Shown here one piece after another: positions 24,621-32,475 of a DNA stretch of 39,265 bases. Positions within the stretch are counted from its first letter, which is position 1. Each line of letters begins with the position of its first letter. Below the pieces are notes generated by a model, which was given only the letters and a program-made list of their open reading frames with translations, made no database searches and was not told where the DNA came from. This DNA comes from Leifsonia sp. 71-9 (GTDB lineage Bacteria > Actinomycetota > Actinomycetes > Actinomycetales > Microbacteriaceae): assembly GCF_001898805.1 (NCBI RefSeq), contig NZ_MKVJ01000013.1:66209-105473 (forward strand), given 5' to 3'. The position numbers and the translations under genes are program-made.

Positions 24621-25850
24621 TCAGTCGCGCGGAGGGCGCCGTCGGCCGCGCGTGTTCTGCGCGATCTCGATGATCGCGACGAACACCTCGATGCCGACCC
24701 GGAGGAGCAGCACGGCCAGGACGGCCGCCACCAGCGTCACGAGCACGCCCAGCAGGAACGCGAACGCGCCCGCGGGAGACTGCGTGGACACCGCGATCGC
24801 GAGGCTCTGCGAGAAGCCCACCAGCACGCCCAGCGCAATCAGCACCAGCCCGACCACGTACACGGGGCCGGCGAGCCGCCGCGTCACATAGGTGGTGAAC
24901 GTGAAGTCGAACAGCGCCGAGAAGAACCGCGAGTCGTCGAGCCGGTCCGCCAGCTCGACGACGCTGCGACGCGGTGCATCGCCCGCCCGCGCGCCTGCGG
25001 ACGGCGGTTCGGTCGGCGGGAGGTCACCGGCGGGAGCAGAGGCGGAGGCGGCCTCGGGTGCGGCTGCCGGCGTCGGAGTGACGACCGGCTCGGACGCAGA
25101 CGCGGCGGTCGGCGCAGATGCGGTGGCCGGCGCAGACGCGGCGGCGGCAGCGGCCGGCGTCGACGCATCAGCCGACGGCGACGCAGCGGGCGCCCCAGAT
25201 GCGGCGGGCGATGTCCGCGCAGCGGGCGCGGCAGACGCTGCAACCTGCGCGGGCGCAGCCGTCGGCTCAGCCGCCGCGGCCCGCGTCGACTCCTCGACGA
25301 CCTCCGGAGCGGTAATGGTGTCGGCTGCGGACGCGGAATCCGCGGCCGCTACGGGCACCACCGGCGTCGTGGCCGTCTGCGAGGTCGTGGACGGCACGGG
25401 CTCCGATTCGGCGCCGGAGGCCGCGGGCGGCGTCGGGGCCGCGAGCGGGGTCGACGCCGCGAGCGTCGCGTCCATGATGTCCGGGGCCTCGCCGATGGGC
25501 GACGGCGTCGGGGGCTTCGTGGTGGTCCGTTTGCGCGGCGTGGTGGTCTTCGCCGCGGTCGCGCCCGCACCGCTCGCGGCGGTCGTCTTGCGCACCGGTG
25601 GCTTACGCGGCGCGGGGCCCTTCTTCACCGGGGGCTCCGTCTCAGCGGCGGGCTCGGCCTTGGCAGCGGGCCCAGTCTTCGCGGCGGACTCGGCCTTGAC
25701 GGCGGGGGCGTCGGCCTTCACCGCGCGTCCGGCCCTCTTCGTCGGCTCGGCCGTCTCCGTGGGGCCGGCCTCCTCGGTCGGTTCGACGGGTGCGGACAGG
25801 TCGGCCTCGTCCGGGCGGTCTCCGCTCGACGGAGGCTGTGGGGTGCTCAT
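24621..25850 (-). CDS. DUF4282 membrane protein with long low-complexity N-terminus
   Basis: A 409-residue protein. Residues 1 to about 285 are an Ala/Pro/Thr/Ser-rich, probably disordered region. It includes Lys-rich, histone-H1-like stretches such as KKGPAPRKPPVRKTTAA and TTTPRKRTTTKPPTP, so it could contact DNA or the wall. The C-terminal part (about 286-409) matches the DUF4282 pattern: FFSALFDFTFTTYVTRRLAGPVY, two membrane helices, then RVGIEVFVAIIEIAQNT. DUF4282 function is unknown. GGAAGGA precedes ATG 25850. It lies between dgt and dnaG on the same strand. Confidence 0.8.
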   Translation of the reverse strand: MSTPQPPSSGDRPDEADLSAPVEPTEEAGPTETAEPTKRAGRAVKADAPAVKAESAAKTGPAAKAEPAAETEPPVKKGPAPRKPPVRKTTAASGAGATAAKTTTPRKRTTTKPPTPSPIGEAPDIMDATLAASTPLAAPTPPAASGAESEPVPSTTSQTATTPVVPVAAADSASAADTITAPEVVEESTRAAAAEPTAAPAQVAASAAPAARTSPAASGAPAASPSADASTPAAAAAASAPATASAPTAASASEPVVTPTPAAAPEAASASAPAGDLPPTEPPSAGARAGDAPRRSVVELADRLDDSRFFSALFDFTFTTYVTRRLAGPVYVVGLVLIALGVLVGFSQSLAIAVSTQSPAGAFAFLLGVLVTLVAAVLAVLLLRVGIEVFVAIIEIAQNTRGRRRPPRD

Positions 25851-25920
25851 TGGTGTCCTTCCGATGCCGTGACCTCAAGCATTCTGCACCGACGACGGGG
25901 ATACAAGCCCGCGCGCCGTG

Positions 25921-27216
25921 TCAGCGCTGAACGAGTCGTTCGAACCAGCTGAGTGCGGACTGGTCGGTGAGGCTCGCGACCTGGTCCACGACCACGCGTT
26001 TGCGTTCCGCGTCGCTGCCGGCGAGCCGCCAGTCCTCCGCGAAGCCCGGGTCGAGAGCGGACTCGCCGCGCTCGTAGAGGGTGTCGGAGAGGGCGGTCAG
26101 GATCTCCCGCTGCTGCGCGTAGATCGGCTGCCGGGTGTTGCGCGACATGACGAACGTCGCCACGATGCCCTTGAGCACCGCGATCTCGGCCCGGATCCCG
26201 TCCGGCACGACGACGTCGGCGCCGAAGCGCACGAGTCCGCTACTGCCCGAGGCCGCCTTCGTGGCATGGACCGCCGCGTGCGCGAAGCGGCCGATCAGCT
26301 GGCTGGTGAGGTTCTTGAGGTGCGCCTGCGCACGCCGGCTGCCGTCCCAGGTCTCGAGCCAGATGTCGAGGCTGTCGAGCCGGTCGAACGCCGCGATCAG
26401 GTCGTCGTGGCCGATCTCGCCGCCCACCCACTCGTACATCGAGCTGACGAGGTCGTCGTGGTCGACCCGGCTGCCGAGCGCGGCAACGTCGATGTAGCCG
26501 TTGACGATCGCGTCCTCGAAGTCGTGCACCGAGTAGGCGATGTCGTCGGAGAGGTCCATGACCTGCGCTTCGATGCACTGCTGGCGCTCCGGAGCGCCTG
26601 CCCGGAGCCAGGCGAACACGGGCTCGTCGTCGGCGTAGAAGCCGAACTTGGCGCGGCCGCTCGGGTCGGCGACCGAAGAGGTGGCCGGCCACGGGTACTT
26701 GCAGCTCGCATCGAGGCTCGCGCGTGTGAGGTTGAGTCCGTACGGGCGGCCGTCACGGCCGAACACCTTGGGCTCGAGGCGCGAGAGGAGGCGCAGGGTC
26801 TGCGCGTTGCCCTCGAAGCCGCCGATGTCGGCGGACCAGGCGCTCAGCGCCCGCTCGCCGTTGTGCCCGAAGGGCGGGTGGCCGATGTCGTGCGCGAGGC
26901 ACGCGGTGTCCACGACGTCCGGGTCGAGGCCCAGACTCGCCGCCAGCTCGCGGCCGACCTGCGCGACCTCCAGGGAGTGCGTGAGCCGGTTGCGGGCGAA
27001 GTCGAGCCCGGCCGTCGGGCTCAGGACCTGCGTCTTCGCCGCGAGGCGTCGCAGCGCGCTCGAGTGGAGCAGGCGCGCGCGGTCGCGGGCGAAATCGCTG
27101 CGGCGGCTGGCGTGCTGCTCGGGAAGCCAGCGCTCCCGGTCGCGGTCGGTGTAGCCGAGCTCGTCGGCCGGCCCGTCCACGGGTGAGCCCGTGCGGGCGA
27201 TCACGCTATCCACCAC
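25921..27216 (-). CDS. dgt: dGTP triphosphohydrolase-like HD-domain protein
   Basis: Hydrolyses dNTPs (typically dGTP) to nucleoside and triphosphate. The HD-domain metal ligands are visible: RLTHSLEV (His80) and LAHDIGHPPFGHNGE (His109, Asp110), with a later DLSDDIAYSVHDFEDA. The start is chosen as GTG 27216, which overlaps the dusB stop and has GGAGG 9 nt upstream; an ATG at 27249 lies deep inside dusB. That gives 431 residues, normal for actinobacterial family members. The overlap implies translational coupling to dusB. Confidence 0.92.
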   Translation of the reverse strand: MVDSVIARTGSPVDGPADELGYTDRDRERWLPEQHASRRSDFARDRARLLHSSALRRLAAKTQVLSPTAGLDFARNRLTHSLEVAQVGRELAASLGLDPDVVDTACLAHDIGHPPFGHNGERALSAWSADIGGFEGNAQTLRLLSRLEPKVFGRDGRPYGLNLTRASLDASCKYPWPATSSVADPSGRAKFGFYADDEPVFAWLRAGAPERQQCIEAQVMDLSDDIAYSVHDFEDAIVNGYIDVAALGSRVDHDDLVSSMYEWVGGEIGHDDLIAAFDRLDSLDIWLETWDGSRRAQAHLKNLTSQLIGRFAHAAVHATKAASGSSGLVRFGADVVVPDGIRAEIAVLKGIVATFVMSRNTRQPIYAQQREILTALSDTLYERGESALDPGFAEDWRLAGSDAERKRVVVDQVASLTDQSALSWFERLVQR

Positions 27217-28396
27217 TGTTGTGCACCTCCGCCTCGGCGACCTCGGCACGCTGCACGCCGTCGACCTCCCGGCTGTCCAGCCATCCGTCGGGGAGGGCGG
27301 TCCGCTTGGGCGAGCCCGCGCGTCCGCGCTGGCCTTCCGCAGCCTCGCCCGGGTACTCCTGGTCGCCGTCGAGCGTCGCGAGCAGGTCGTCCAGGTGCGC
27401 GAGGGTGTCGACGGTCGCCAGGCTGGCGCGCAGGTCGCCGCCGACCGGATAGCCCTTGAAGTACCAGGCGACGTGCTTGCGGATGTCGCGGCAGCCGCGC
27501 TCCTCGCTGTCGAAGAACTCGACGAGCAGCTCGGCGTGTCGGCGGAACGCCGCCGCGACCTCGCCGAGGGTCGGGTGCGCGAGTGCGCGCTCCGCCTCCT
27601 CGGCCGAGATCAGCCCGGCGCGCGCGTGGAACGCCGCGGCCAGATCGCCGAAGAGCCACGGGCGGCCGAGGCAGCCGCGGCCGACGACGACGCCGTCGCA
27701 CCCGGTCTCGTCGACCATCCGGAGCGCGTCGGCCGCCGACCAGATGTCGCCGTTGCCGAGCACCGGTGTGGAGGTGATGGTCTCCTTGAGGGTGGCGATG
27801 GCCGACCAGTCCGCGTGGCCCGAGTAGAACTCGGACGCCGTGCGGGCGTGCAGGGCGATGGAGGCGACCCCTGCGCCCTCGGCGGCCTTGCCCGCCTCCA
27901 GGTACGTGAGGTGGTCGCTGTCGATGCCCTTGCGCATCTTGACGGTGAGCGGGATGTCGCCGGCGGCCTTCACGGCGCCCTCGACGATCTCGCGGAACAG
28001 CCCGAGCTTCCACGGCAGCGCCGCTCCCCCACCCTTGCGGGTGACCTTGGGAACGGGGCAGCCGAAGTTGAGGTCGATGTGGTCGGCGCGGTCTTCGGCG
28101 ACGAGCATCGTGACGGCCTCGCGGACCGTGACCGGGTCGACGCCGTAGAGCTGGATCGAGCGCGGCGTCTCCGACTCGTGATGGGTGATGAGGCGCAGCG
28201 ACTCCGAGGTGCGCTCGACGAGCGCGCGGGACGTGATCATCTCGCTCACGTAGAGGCCCGCTCCGTACTCGCGGCAGAGCCGCCGGAACGCGGTGTTCGT
28301 GATCCCGGCCATCGGTGCGAGCACGACGGGGACGTCGAGTGCCAGCGGACCGATGGTCAGCTGGGGCGAGTGGCTTAGGGTGGCAGTGGTAGACAT
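27206..28396 (-). CDS. dusB: tRNA-dihydrouridine synthase
   Basis: An FMN enzyme reducing uridine to dihydrouridine in tRNA D-loops. At 396 residues it has the TIM-barrel start LAPMAGITNTAFRRLCREYG, the catalytic motif NFGCPVPKVTRKGGG with Cys113, HARTASEFYSGHADW, and GNGDIWSA then GVVVGRGCLGRPW for the FMN phosphate. The C-terminal helical region is complete. ATG 28396 is chosen, and the open frame continuing upstream to 29104 is rejected. DusB is the likely class, though actinobacteria usually have a single Dus. The 3' end overlaps dgt by 11 nt. Confidence 0.94.
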   Translation of the reverse strand: MSTTATLSHSPQLTIGPLALDVPVVLAPMAGITNTAFRRLCREYGAGLYVSEMITSRALVERTSESLRLITHHESETPRSIQLYGVDPVTVREAVTMLVAEDRADHIDLNFGCPVPKVTRKGGGAALPWKLGLFREIVEGAVKAAGDIPLTVKMRKGIDSDHLTYLEAGKAAEGAGVASIALHARTASEFYSGHADWSAIATLKETITSTPVLGNGDIWSAADALRMVDETGCDGVVVGRGCLGRPWLFGDLAAAFHARAGLISAEEAERALAHPTLGEVAAAFRRHAELLVEFFDSEERGCRDIRKHVAWYFKGYPVGGDLRASLATVDTLAHLDDLLATLDGDQEYPGEAAEGQRGRAGSPKRTALPDGWLDSREVDGVQRAEVAEAEVHNSGG

Positions 28397-28429
28397 CTGA
28401 CTCGATTCTCCCAGAAAGCGTGCTGAACC

Positions 28430-28948
28430 ATGGCCGAGAGCCCCGAATCCGTGGAGAACGGCGCTTCGAGCGCTCCTGTGGAGAGCGGCCGCACCCGCGT
28501 CGAAGCGGACGCCGCCTCCCGCGGCGTCGCCGTCGAGATCGTGGAGCGTCCCGCTGCCCGCAGCCTCCAGGAAGCCGCCGCACTGCTCGGGATCACCCCG
28601 GCCGACATCGTCAAGACGCTCGTCGTCAAGCGCAGCGACGACACCTTCCTCTTCGCCCTCGTGCCCGGCGGCCGCAAGATCTCCTGGCCCAAGCTGCGCT
28701 CGCTGCTCCAGGTGAACAAGCTCCAGCTCCCCGACGCGTCGGTCGCGCTGGCCGCGACCGGATACGAGCGCGGCACGATCACGCCGTTCGGCAGCACCAC
28801 CGCGTGGCCCGTCGTCGCCGACGCGTCCATCGCCGGTCGCCGCGTCTCCATGGGCGCCGGTGAGCACGGCTACTCCCTTTTCGTCGACGCCGACGACGTC
28901 ATCCGCGCCTACGACGCCACCGTCGCCGACATCACCGACCCGGAGTAG
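28430..28948 (+). CDS. YbaK/EbsC-family aminoacyl-tRNA deacylase
   Basis: A 172-residue protein, with a 25-residue acidic tail before the YbaK/ProX-like domain. Typical features are SLQEAAALLGITPADIVKTLVVKRSD (with the conserved Lys), FLFALVPGGRKISWPKL and the GTITPFGSTTAWPVVAD loop. Family members hydrolyse mischarged aminoacyl-tRNA such as Cys- or Ala-tRNA-Pro. The exact specificity is not determinable here. It diverges from dusB, with 33 nt between starts. Confidence 0.9.
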   Translation: MAESPESVENGASSAPVESGRTRVEADAASRGVAVEIVERPAARSLQEAAALLGITPADIVKTLVVKRSDDTFLFALVPGGRKISWPKLRSLLQVNKLQLPDASVALAATGYERGTITPFGSTTAWPVVADASIAGRRVSMGAGEHGYSLFVDADDVIRAYDATVADITDPE

Positions 28949-28976
28949 CCCCCCACCGGAACCCCACCCTGAACTG

Positions 28977-29028
28977 GTCGTCGCAACACGCCGTCCCACC
29001 CGCTCCACAGACGGCATGTCGTGACGAC
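28977..29028. repeat. Imperfect palindrome at the left boundary of the DUF559 gene
   Basis: GTCGTCGCAACACGCCGTC (28977-28995) faces GACGGCATGTCGTGACGAC (29010-29028), complementary at 16 of 19 positions with a 14-nt spacer. Positions 28978-28995 also recur exactly, inverted, at 30002-30019 on the other side of the gene. It could be an end sequence of a mobile unit or an operator for the downstream gene. Confidence 0.7.
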
Positions 29029-29088
29029 TGGATGGCGGGCCTGTGGAGAACCGTCCCGGCGTCCCGGCGCGGATGGCAGGGTGGCGCG

Positions 29089-30003
29089 ATGCAGCCATCG
29101 ACATTGCCCACCGAATTCCGGACCCAGCCGTTCACGGTCGCGTCCGCTCGCACCGCCGGCGTCTCGCCGTCCCGCCTCCGGCGCTCTGACCTCGCGCGAC
29201 CCTTCCACGGCGTCCGTGCTCACCCTCGCCCGAGCGACGGAGAGCTGACGGCGCGTTGCCGCGCCCTGCGCCCGCTTCTCCCCGACCATGCCATGTTCAG
29301 CCACTCGACGGCGGCCGCGCTCCACGGGCTCCCGGTGCCGACGCGAACGCTCGACCGTCTTCACGTGTCAGCGCCTCGTCCGGCGCGCGCGATGCGCCGC
29401 ACCGGCGTCGTCGGCCACCAGCTGGATGTCGTCCGACCGGTCCGTCACGACGACCTCCCGGTCGCCGAGCCCGTCGAATCCTGGGTGGAGCTCGCCTCGA
29501 TGCTGGACGTGGACGACCTCGTGATCGTCGGCGACGCGCTCCTGCGGCGGCTGCGACCGCTCAGCGAGCTTCCTGCACTCCAGGAGGCCGTCGACGCGGC
29601 ATCGGGCCGTCCCGGCATCCGACGTCTGCGCCAGGCACTGCCTCTGGTGAGGCCGCGCACCGACTCCCCGATGGAGACCGTGCTGCGACTGGCGATCGTG
29701 CGCGGGGGCCTTCCCGAACCGAACGTCAACCACGTCATCCACGCCGCGGATCGCAGCTATCACGCGGATCTCGCCTACCCGACGGCGCGCATCGCGATCG
29801 AGTACGACGGCGAGCAGCACCGGACCGACGACCGCCAGTACCAGGTGGACATCGACCGCCTCTGGAGCATCCAGGCCGCGGGCTGGCGCGTCGTGCGCGT
29901 GAATCGCGTCCATCTCGCGAACAGGGCCGACGAGGCCATTGCGCGCATCCGGGCGGCGCTGGCATCTGATCGTCGCAACACGCCGCTCACCACGGGGTGG
30001 TGA
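29089..30003 (+). CDS. AbiEi-like N-domain fused to DUF559 (PD-(D/E)XK, Vsr-like) nuclease domain
   Basis: A 304-residue protein. The N-terminal part (1-160) resembles type IV antitoxin AbiEi-like proteins: a winged-helix start (FTVASARTAGVSPSRLRRSDL) then FSHSTAAALHGLPVP. The C-terminal DUF559 domain (190-300) has a PD-(D/E)XK-like set: Glu196 in SPMETVLR, Asp227 in SYHADLAYP, and Glu238/Asp240 in IAIEYDGEQH. The nuclease is probably active, but its target and partner are unknown. ATG 29089 is preferred over 29032 because the domain starts there and CAGGGT lies 6 nt before it. An 18-bp perfect inverted repeat brackets the gene, and its last 13 codons form one arm of a hairpin. Confidence 0.82.
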   Translation: MQPSTLPTEFRTQPFTVASARTAGVSPSRLRRSDLARPFHGVRAHPRPSDGELTARCRALRPLLPDHAMFSHSTAAALHGLPVPTRTLDRLHVSAPRPARAMRRTGVVGHQLDVVRPVRHDDLPVAEPVESWVELASMLDVDDLVIVGDALLRRLRPLSELPALQEAVDAASGRPGIRRLRQALPLVRPRTDSPMETVLRLAIVRGGLPEPNVNHVIHAADRSYHADLAYPTARIAIEYDGEQHRTDDRQYQVDIDRLWSIQAAGWRVVRVNRVHLANRADEAIARIRAALASDRRNTPLTTGW

Positions 30004-30025
30004 CGGCGTGTTGCGACGATCAGAT
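29964..30025. terminator. 28-bp hairpin at the converging ends of the DUF559 gene and the Cys-pair peptide gene
   Basis: The arms are 29964-29992 and 29998-30025, complementary over 28 bp with one bulged C (29986) and loop CGGGG. The left arm lies within the DUF559 coding end and the right arm touches the stop codon of the minus-strand peptide gene. There is no T-tail on either strand. It could be a bidirectional terminator, but its core sequence is also the repeat found at 28978. Confidence 0.75.
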
Positions 30026-30153
30026 CAGGCGGGGAGGGCGCAGGAGTCGCCGTCGCATGCAGCGGCGGACGTGTCGCCGAGCGGGATGAGCGTGAAGGGG
30101 GCAGGAGCGCTCTGCGTGGGTGCGTCCGGGGTCGCGCGCGTCGCGTCGCTCAC
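30025..30153 (-). CDS. 42-residue Cys-pair peptide coupled to the DsbA-family gene
   Basis: A small gene of 42 codons plus stop, ending AACDGDSCALPA. It starts at GTG 30153, which overlaps the DsbA-family stop as GTGA, so it is translationally coupled. The only two Cys residues form a CX4C pair (CDGDSC) near the C-terminus; the rest is Pro/Ala/Thr-rich with FTLIPLGD in the middle. There is no signal peptide. A redox partner, substrate or metal-binding peptide for the DsbA-family enzyme is a reasonable inference. It ends precisely at the hairpin shared with the converging gene. Confidence 0.72.
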   Translation of the reverse strand: MSDATRATPDAPTQSAPAPFTLIPLGDTSAAACDGDSCALPA

Positions 30154-30821
30154 GCGGTCACCGCCTCGCGCTCGCCCCAGACCTGCTCGAGCACCTGGGC
30201 GAAGGTGGCGGCGTCCTGCGCGCCGGAGACGCCGTACTTGCCGTCGATGACGAAGAAGGGGACGCCGTTGATGCCGAACTCGGTGGCGGTGCGCTGGTCC
30301 TCGCGGACATCGGCGAGGTACTGCTCCGACTCCAGGGCGGCCAGGGCCTCGGCGCGGTCGAGACCGACCTCGGCGGCGAGGTCAGCCAGATCGTCGACGC
30401 GGCCGACGTGACCGCCCTCGACGAAGTACGCCTTGAAGAGGCGCTCGGCCAGTTCGAGCTGCTTGCCGTGCGCCTTCGCGAAGTGGAGGAGCTCGTGCGC
30501 CTTGACAGTGTTGGTGTGCTTGAGGTTGTCGAAGTCGTAGTCGAGTCCGACCGACGAGGCGATGCCGCTGACGCGTTCGAGCATCTGCCCGACCTGCTCG
30601 GCCGGCATGCCCTTGTGCCCGGCGAGGAAGTCGACCTCGCTGCCGTCGAAGTCGACCGGGGTGTCCGGCGACAGCTCGAAGGAGTGGTACTCGACCTCGA
30701 CGTCGCGGCCGTCGCCCGCGCCGGCGAAGAGGCCGGTGCCGGCCTCGAACTTGCGCTTGCCGATGTAGCACCACGGGCACGCGATGTCGGACCAGATGTC
30801 GATCTTGATGGGTTCGCTCAC
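30150..30821 (-). CDS. DsbA-family (FrnE-like) thioredoxin-fold oxidoreductase
   Basis: A 223-residue cytoplasmic thioredoxin-fold protein without a signal peptide. The active site CPWC (Cys15, Cys18) is in IDIWSDIACPWCYIGKRKFE. The helical insert is typical of FrnE/2-hydroxychromene-isomerase-like proteins, and the cis-Pro loop is INGVPFFVIDGKYGVSGAQ. The likely role is disulfide exchange or isomerisation in the cytoplasm, perhaps under oxidative stress. GTG 30821 is chosen because the fold starts immediately; an open frame to 31313 runs through uppS and is rejected. It is third in the recO-uppS operon and overlaps the small Cys-pair gene. Confidence 0.92.
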   Translation of the reverse strand: MSEPIKIDIWSDIACPWCYIGKRKFEAGTGLFAGAGDGRDVEVEYHSFELSPDTPVDFDGSEVDFLAGHKGMPAEQVGQMLERVSGIASSVGLDYDFDNLKHTNTVKAHELLHFAKAHGKQLELAERLFKAYFVEGGHVGRVDDLADLAAEVGLDRAEALAALESEQYLADVREDQRTATEFGINGVPFFVIDGKYGVSGAQDAATFAQVLEQVWGEREAVTA

Positions 30822-30850
30822 ACCAGTGCCAACGTCCGGCGCCGCCGCCA

Positions 30851-31663
30851 CTATTCCGAGGCGGCGGTCGGCGTGTCCACGGCGCCGCCGAACCGGCGGT
30901 TGCGGCGCGCGTACAGGTCGACCGCCTCCCACAGGTCCGTGCGGCTGAAGTCCGGCCAGAGCGTGTCGAGGAACACCATCTCGGCGTACGCGCTCTGCCA
31001 CAGCAGGAAGTTGCTGGTGCGCTGCTCCCCCGAGCTGCGCACGAAGAGGTCCACGTCGGGCATGTCGGGCAGATAGAGATGGCGCTGGATGGTCTTCTCG
31101 CTCACCGCGGACGGCTTGAGCCGCCCAGCGGCGACCTCCTCCGCGATGCCGCGCACGGCGTCCGCGATCTCGGTGCGGCCGCCGTAGTTGACGCACATCG
31201 TGAGAGTGAGGACGTCGTTGCCCGCGGTCAGCCGTTCCGCGTACTGCAGCTCCTTGATGACGGACGACCACAGACGCGGCTTGCGGCCGGCCCAGCGCAC
31301 GCGCACGCCCCACTCGTTGAGCTGGTCGCGCCTGCGGTGCAGCACGTCGCGATTGAACCCCATGAGGAAGCGGACCTCATCGGGCGAGCGCTTCCAGTTC
31401 TCCGTCGAGAAGGCGTAGACGCTGAGGTGCTTCACCCCGAGCTGGATGGCGCCGGCGACGACGTCGAGGAGGGACGCCTCCCCCGCGCGGTGCCCCTCGA
31501 TACGCGTCAGCCCCTGGCGGTTGGCCCAGCGGCCGTTGCCGTCCATCACGATCGCGACGTGGTTCGGGACCGCCGCCGCCGGGATGGCCGGCGGGTAGAT
31601 GCCGGTCCAGTCCAGCGGGCGGTACTCGACCGCGTCCTTGTGCGTGTACGGCTTGGGGCTCAT
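30851..31663 (-). CDS. uppS: Isoprenyl (undecaprenyl-type) diphosphate synthase
   Basis: A cis-prenyltransferase that builds the polyprenyl carrier lipid for peptidoglycan and wall glycans. It has 270 residues, with the diphosphate-binding motif [13 protein letters not shown] (catalytic Asp41), HRAG, the FSTENWKRS loop and the C-terminal [20 protein letters not shown]. The chain length of the product is not deducible from sequence alone. ATG 31663 overlaps the recO stop as ATGA, so expression is coupled. The 29-nt gap to the DsbA-family gene suggests continued cotranscription. Confidence 0.96.
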   Translation of the reverse strand: MSPKPYTHKDAVEYRPLDWTGIYPPAIPAAAVPNHVAIVMDGNGRWANRQGLTRIEGHRAGEASLLDVVAGAIQLGVKHLSVYAFSTENWKRSPDEVRFLMGFNRDVLHRRRDQLNEWGVRVRWAGRKPRLWSSVIKELQYAERLTAGNDVLTLTMCVNYGGRTEIADAVRGIAEEVAAGRLKPSAVSEKTIQRHLYLPDMPDVDLFVRSSGEQRTSNFLLWQSAYAEMVFLDTLWPDFSRTDLWEAVDLYARRNRRFGGAVDTPTAASE

Positions 31664-32415
31664 GCGCTCCCCTTCTCATCTGTGGCGGGAACGTCGTGAT
31701 GCACGTGCTGCAGCGACCGGAGGCCGCGCTCCAGGTGCCACTGGGTGTAGGCGGAGACGACGCCGTTGGCCTTGGACCGGGTCGCCTCGTCGGCGTCCTC
31801 CGCCGCGGACCAGTCGCCCGTCAGGAGCGCTCCGAGCAGGCCGATCGTCGCGGCATCCACGCGCGGAGCGCCGTTCGGCGCACACTCTGGGCACACGACG
31901 CCGCCCAGCTGGACGACGATGTGGTCGTGCGGTCCCGGTCGCCCGCAGCGCGAGCAGTCCTGGAAGCTCGGCGCCCAGCCGGCGAGCGACAGGGCGCGCA
32001 GGAGGTACGAGTCGAGGGTCAGCGTCGGCGGATGCTCGCGCCGCGACAGCGAGCGGAGGGCGCCGACGAGCAGGAGGTACTGCTGCAGCGAGGCTTCGGC
32101 GTCCGTCAGCCGGTCGGCGGTCTCGACCATCGCATTGGCCGCCGTGTAGCTCGCGTAGTCGTCCGCGATCAGGGCGCCGTACGCTCCCAGCGACTCGGCC
32201 TGCGTGATGACGTCGAGGGTGCGGCCTTCGTACAGCTGCAGGTCGGCGACCATGAACGGCTCGAGCCGCGATCCGAAGCGGGAGGCCGTACGCCGCACCC
32301 CTTTGGCGACCGCGCGGATCTTGCCGTGCTGGCGGCTCAGGAGCGTGACGATGCGGTCGGCTTCACCCAGCTTGTGGGTGCGCAGCACGACGGCTTCATC
32401 ACGGTAGACAGGCAC
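31660..32415 (-). CDS. recO: Recombination mediator RecO
   Basis: Loads RecA onto SSB-coated DNA with RecR. A 251-residue protein: an N-terminal OB-fold ([40 protein letters not shown]), a helical middle, and a zinc site CSRCG ... CPEC near residues 170-200. GTG 32415 is chosen, with GATACT (32422-32427) 6 nt upstream and no ribosome site. This suggests a leaderless start of the recO-uppS-dsbA-like operon; the longer frame to 33165 is rejected. It diverges from the TRIC-family gene. Confidence 0.95.
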   Translation of the reverse strand: MPVYRDEAVVLRTHKLGEADRIVTLLSRQHGKIRAVAKGVRRTASRFGSRLEPFMVADLQLYEGRTLDVITQAESLGAYGALIADDYASYTAANAMVETADRLTDAEASLQQYLLLVGALRSLSRREHPPTLTLDSYLLRALSLAGWAPSFQDCSRCGRPGPHDHIVVQLGGVVCPECAPNGAPRVDAATIGLLGALLTGDWSAAEDADEATRSKANGVVSAYTQWHLERGLRSLQHVHHDVPATDEKGSA

Positions 32416-32475
32416 GGTTCCAGTATCTCTCGTCCGGCCGACAGCCTCGCGCAGCGCCGCGTGGTACAAGTGACT

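Noticed and set aside
25000-25330. Possible CRISPR or tandem-repeat array in the Ala-rich region
   Set aside because: The repeats are short, irregular codon-level GCG/GAC runs from a low-complexity protein, without spacers or constant units.
28870-28878. CTACTCCC inside the YbaK gene as a third two-component operator
   Set aside because: It is a half-site only, inside coding sequence (Gly-Tyr-Ser codons), with no inverted partner.
29032-29088. ATG 29032 as the DUF559-gene start
   Set aside because: The extra 19 residues are not domain-like and begin just past the palindrome. ATG 29089 fits the domain start and the -10 spacing.
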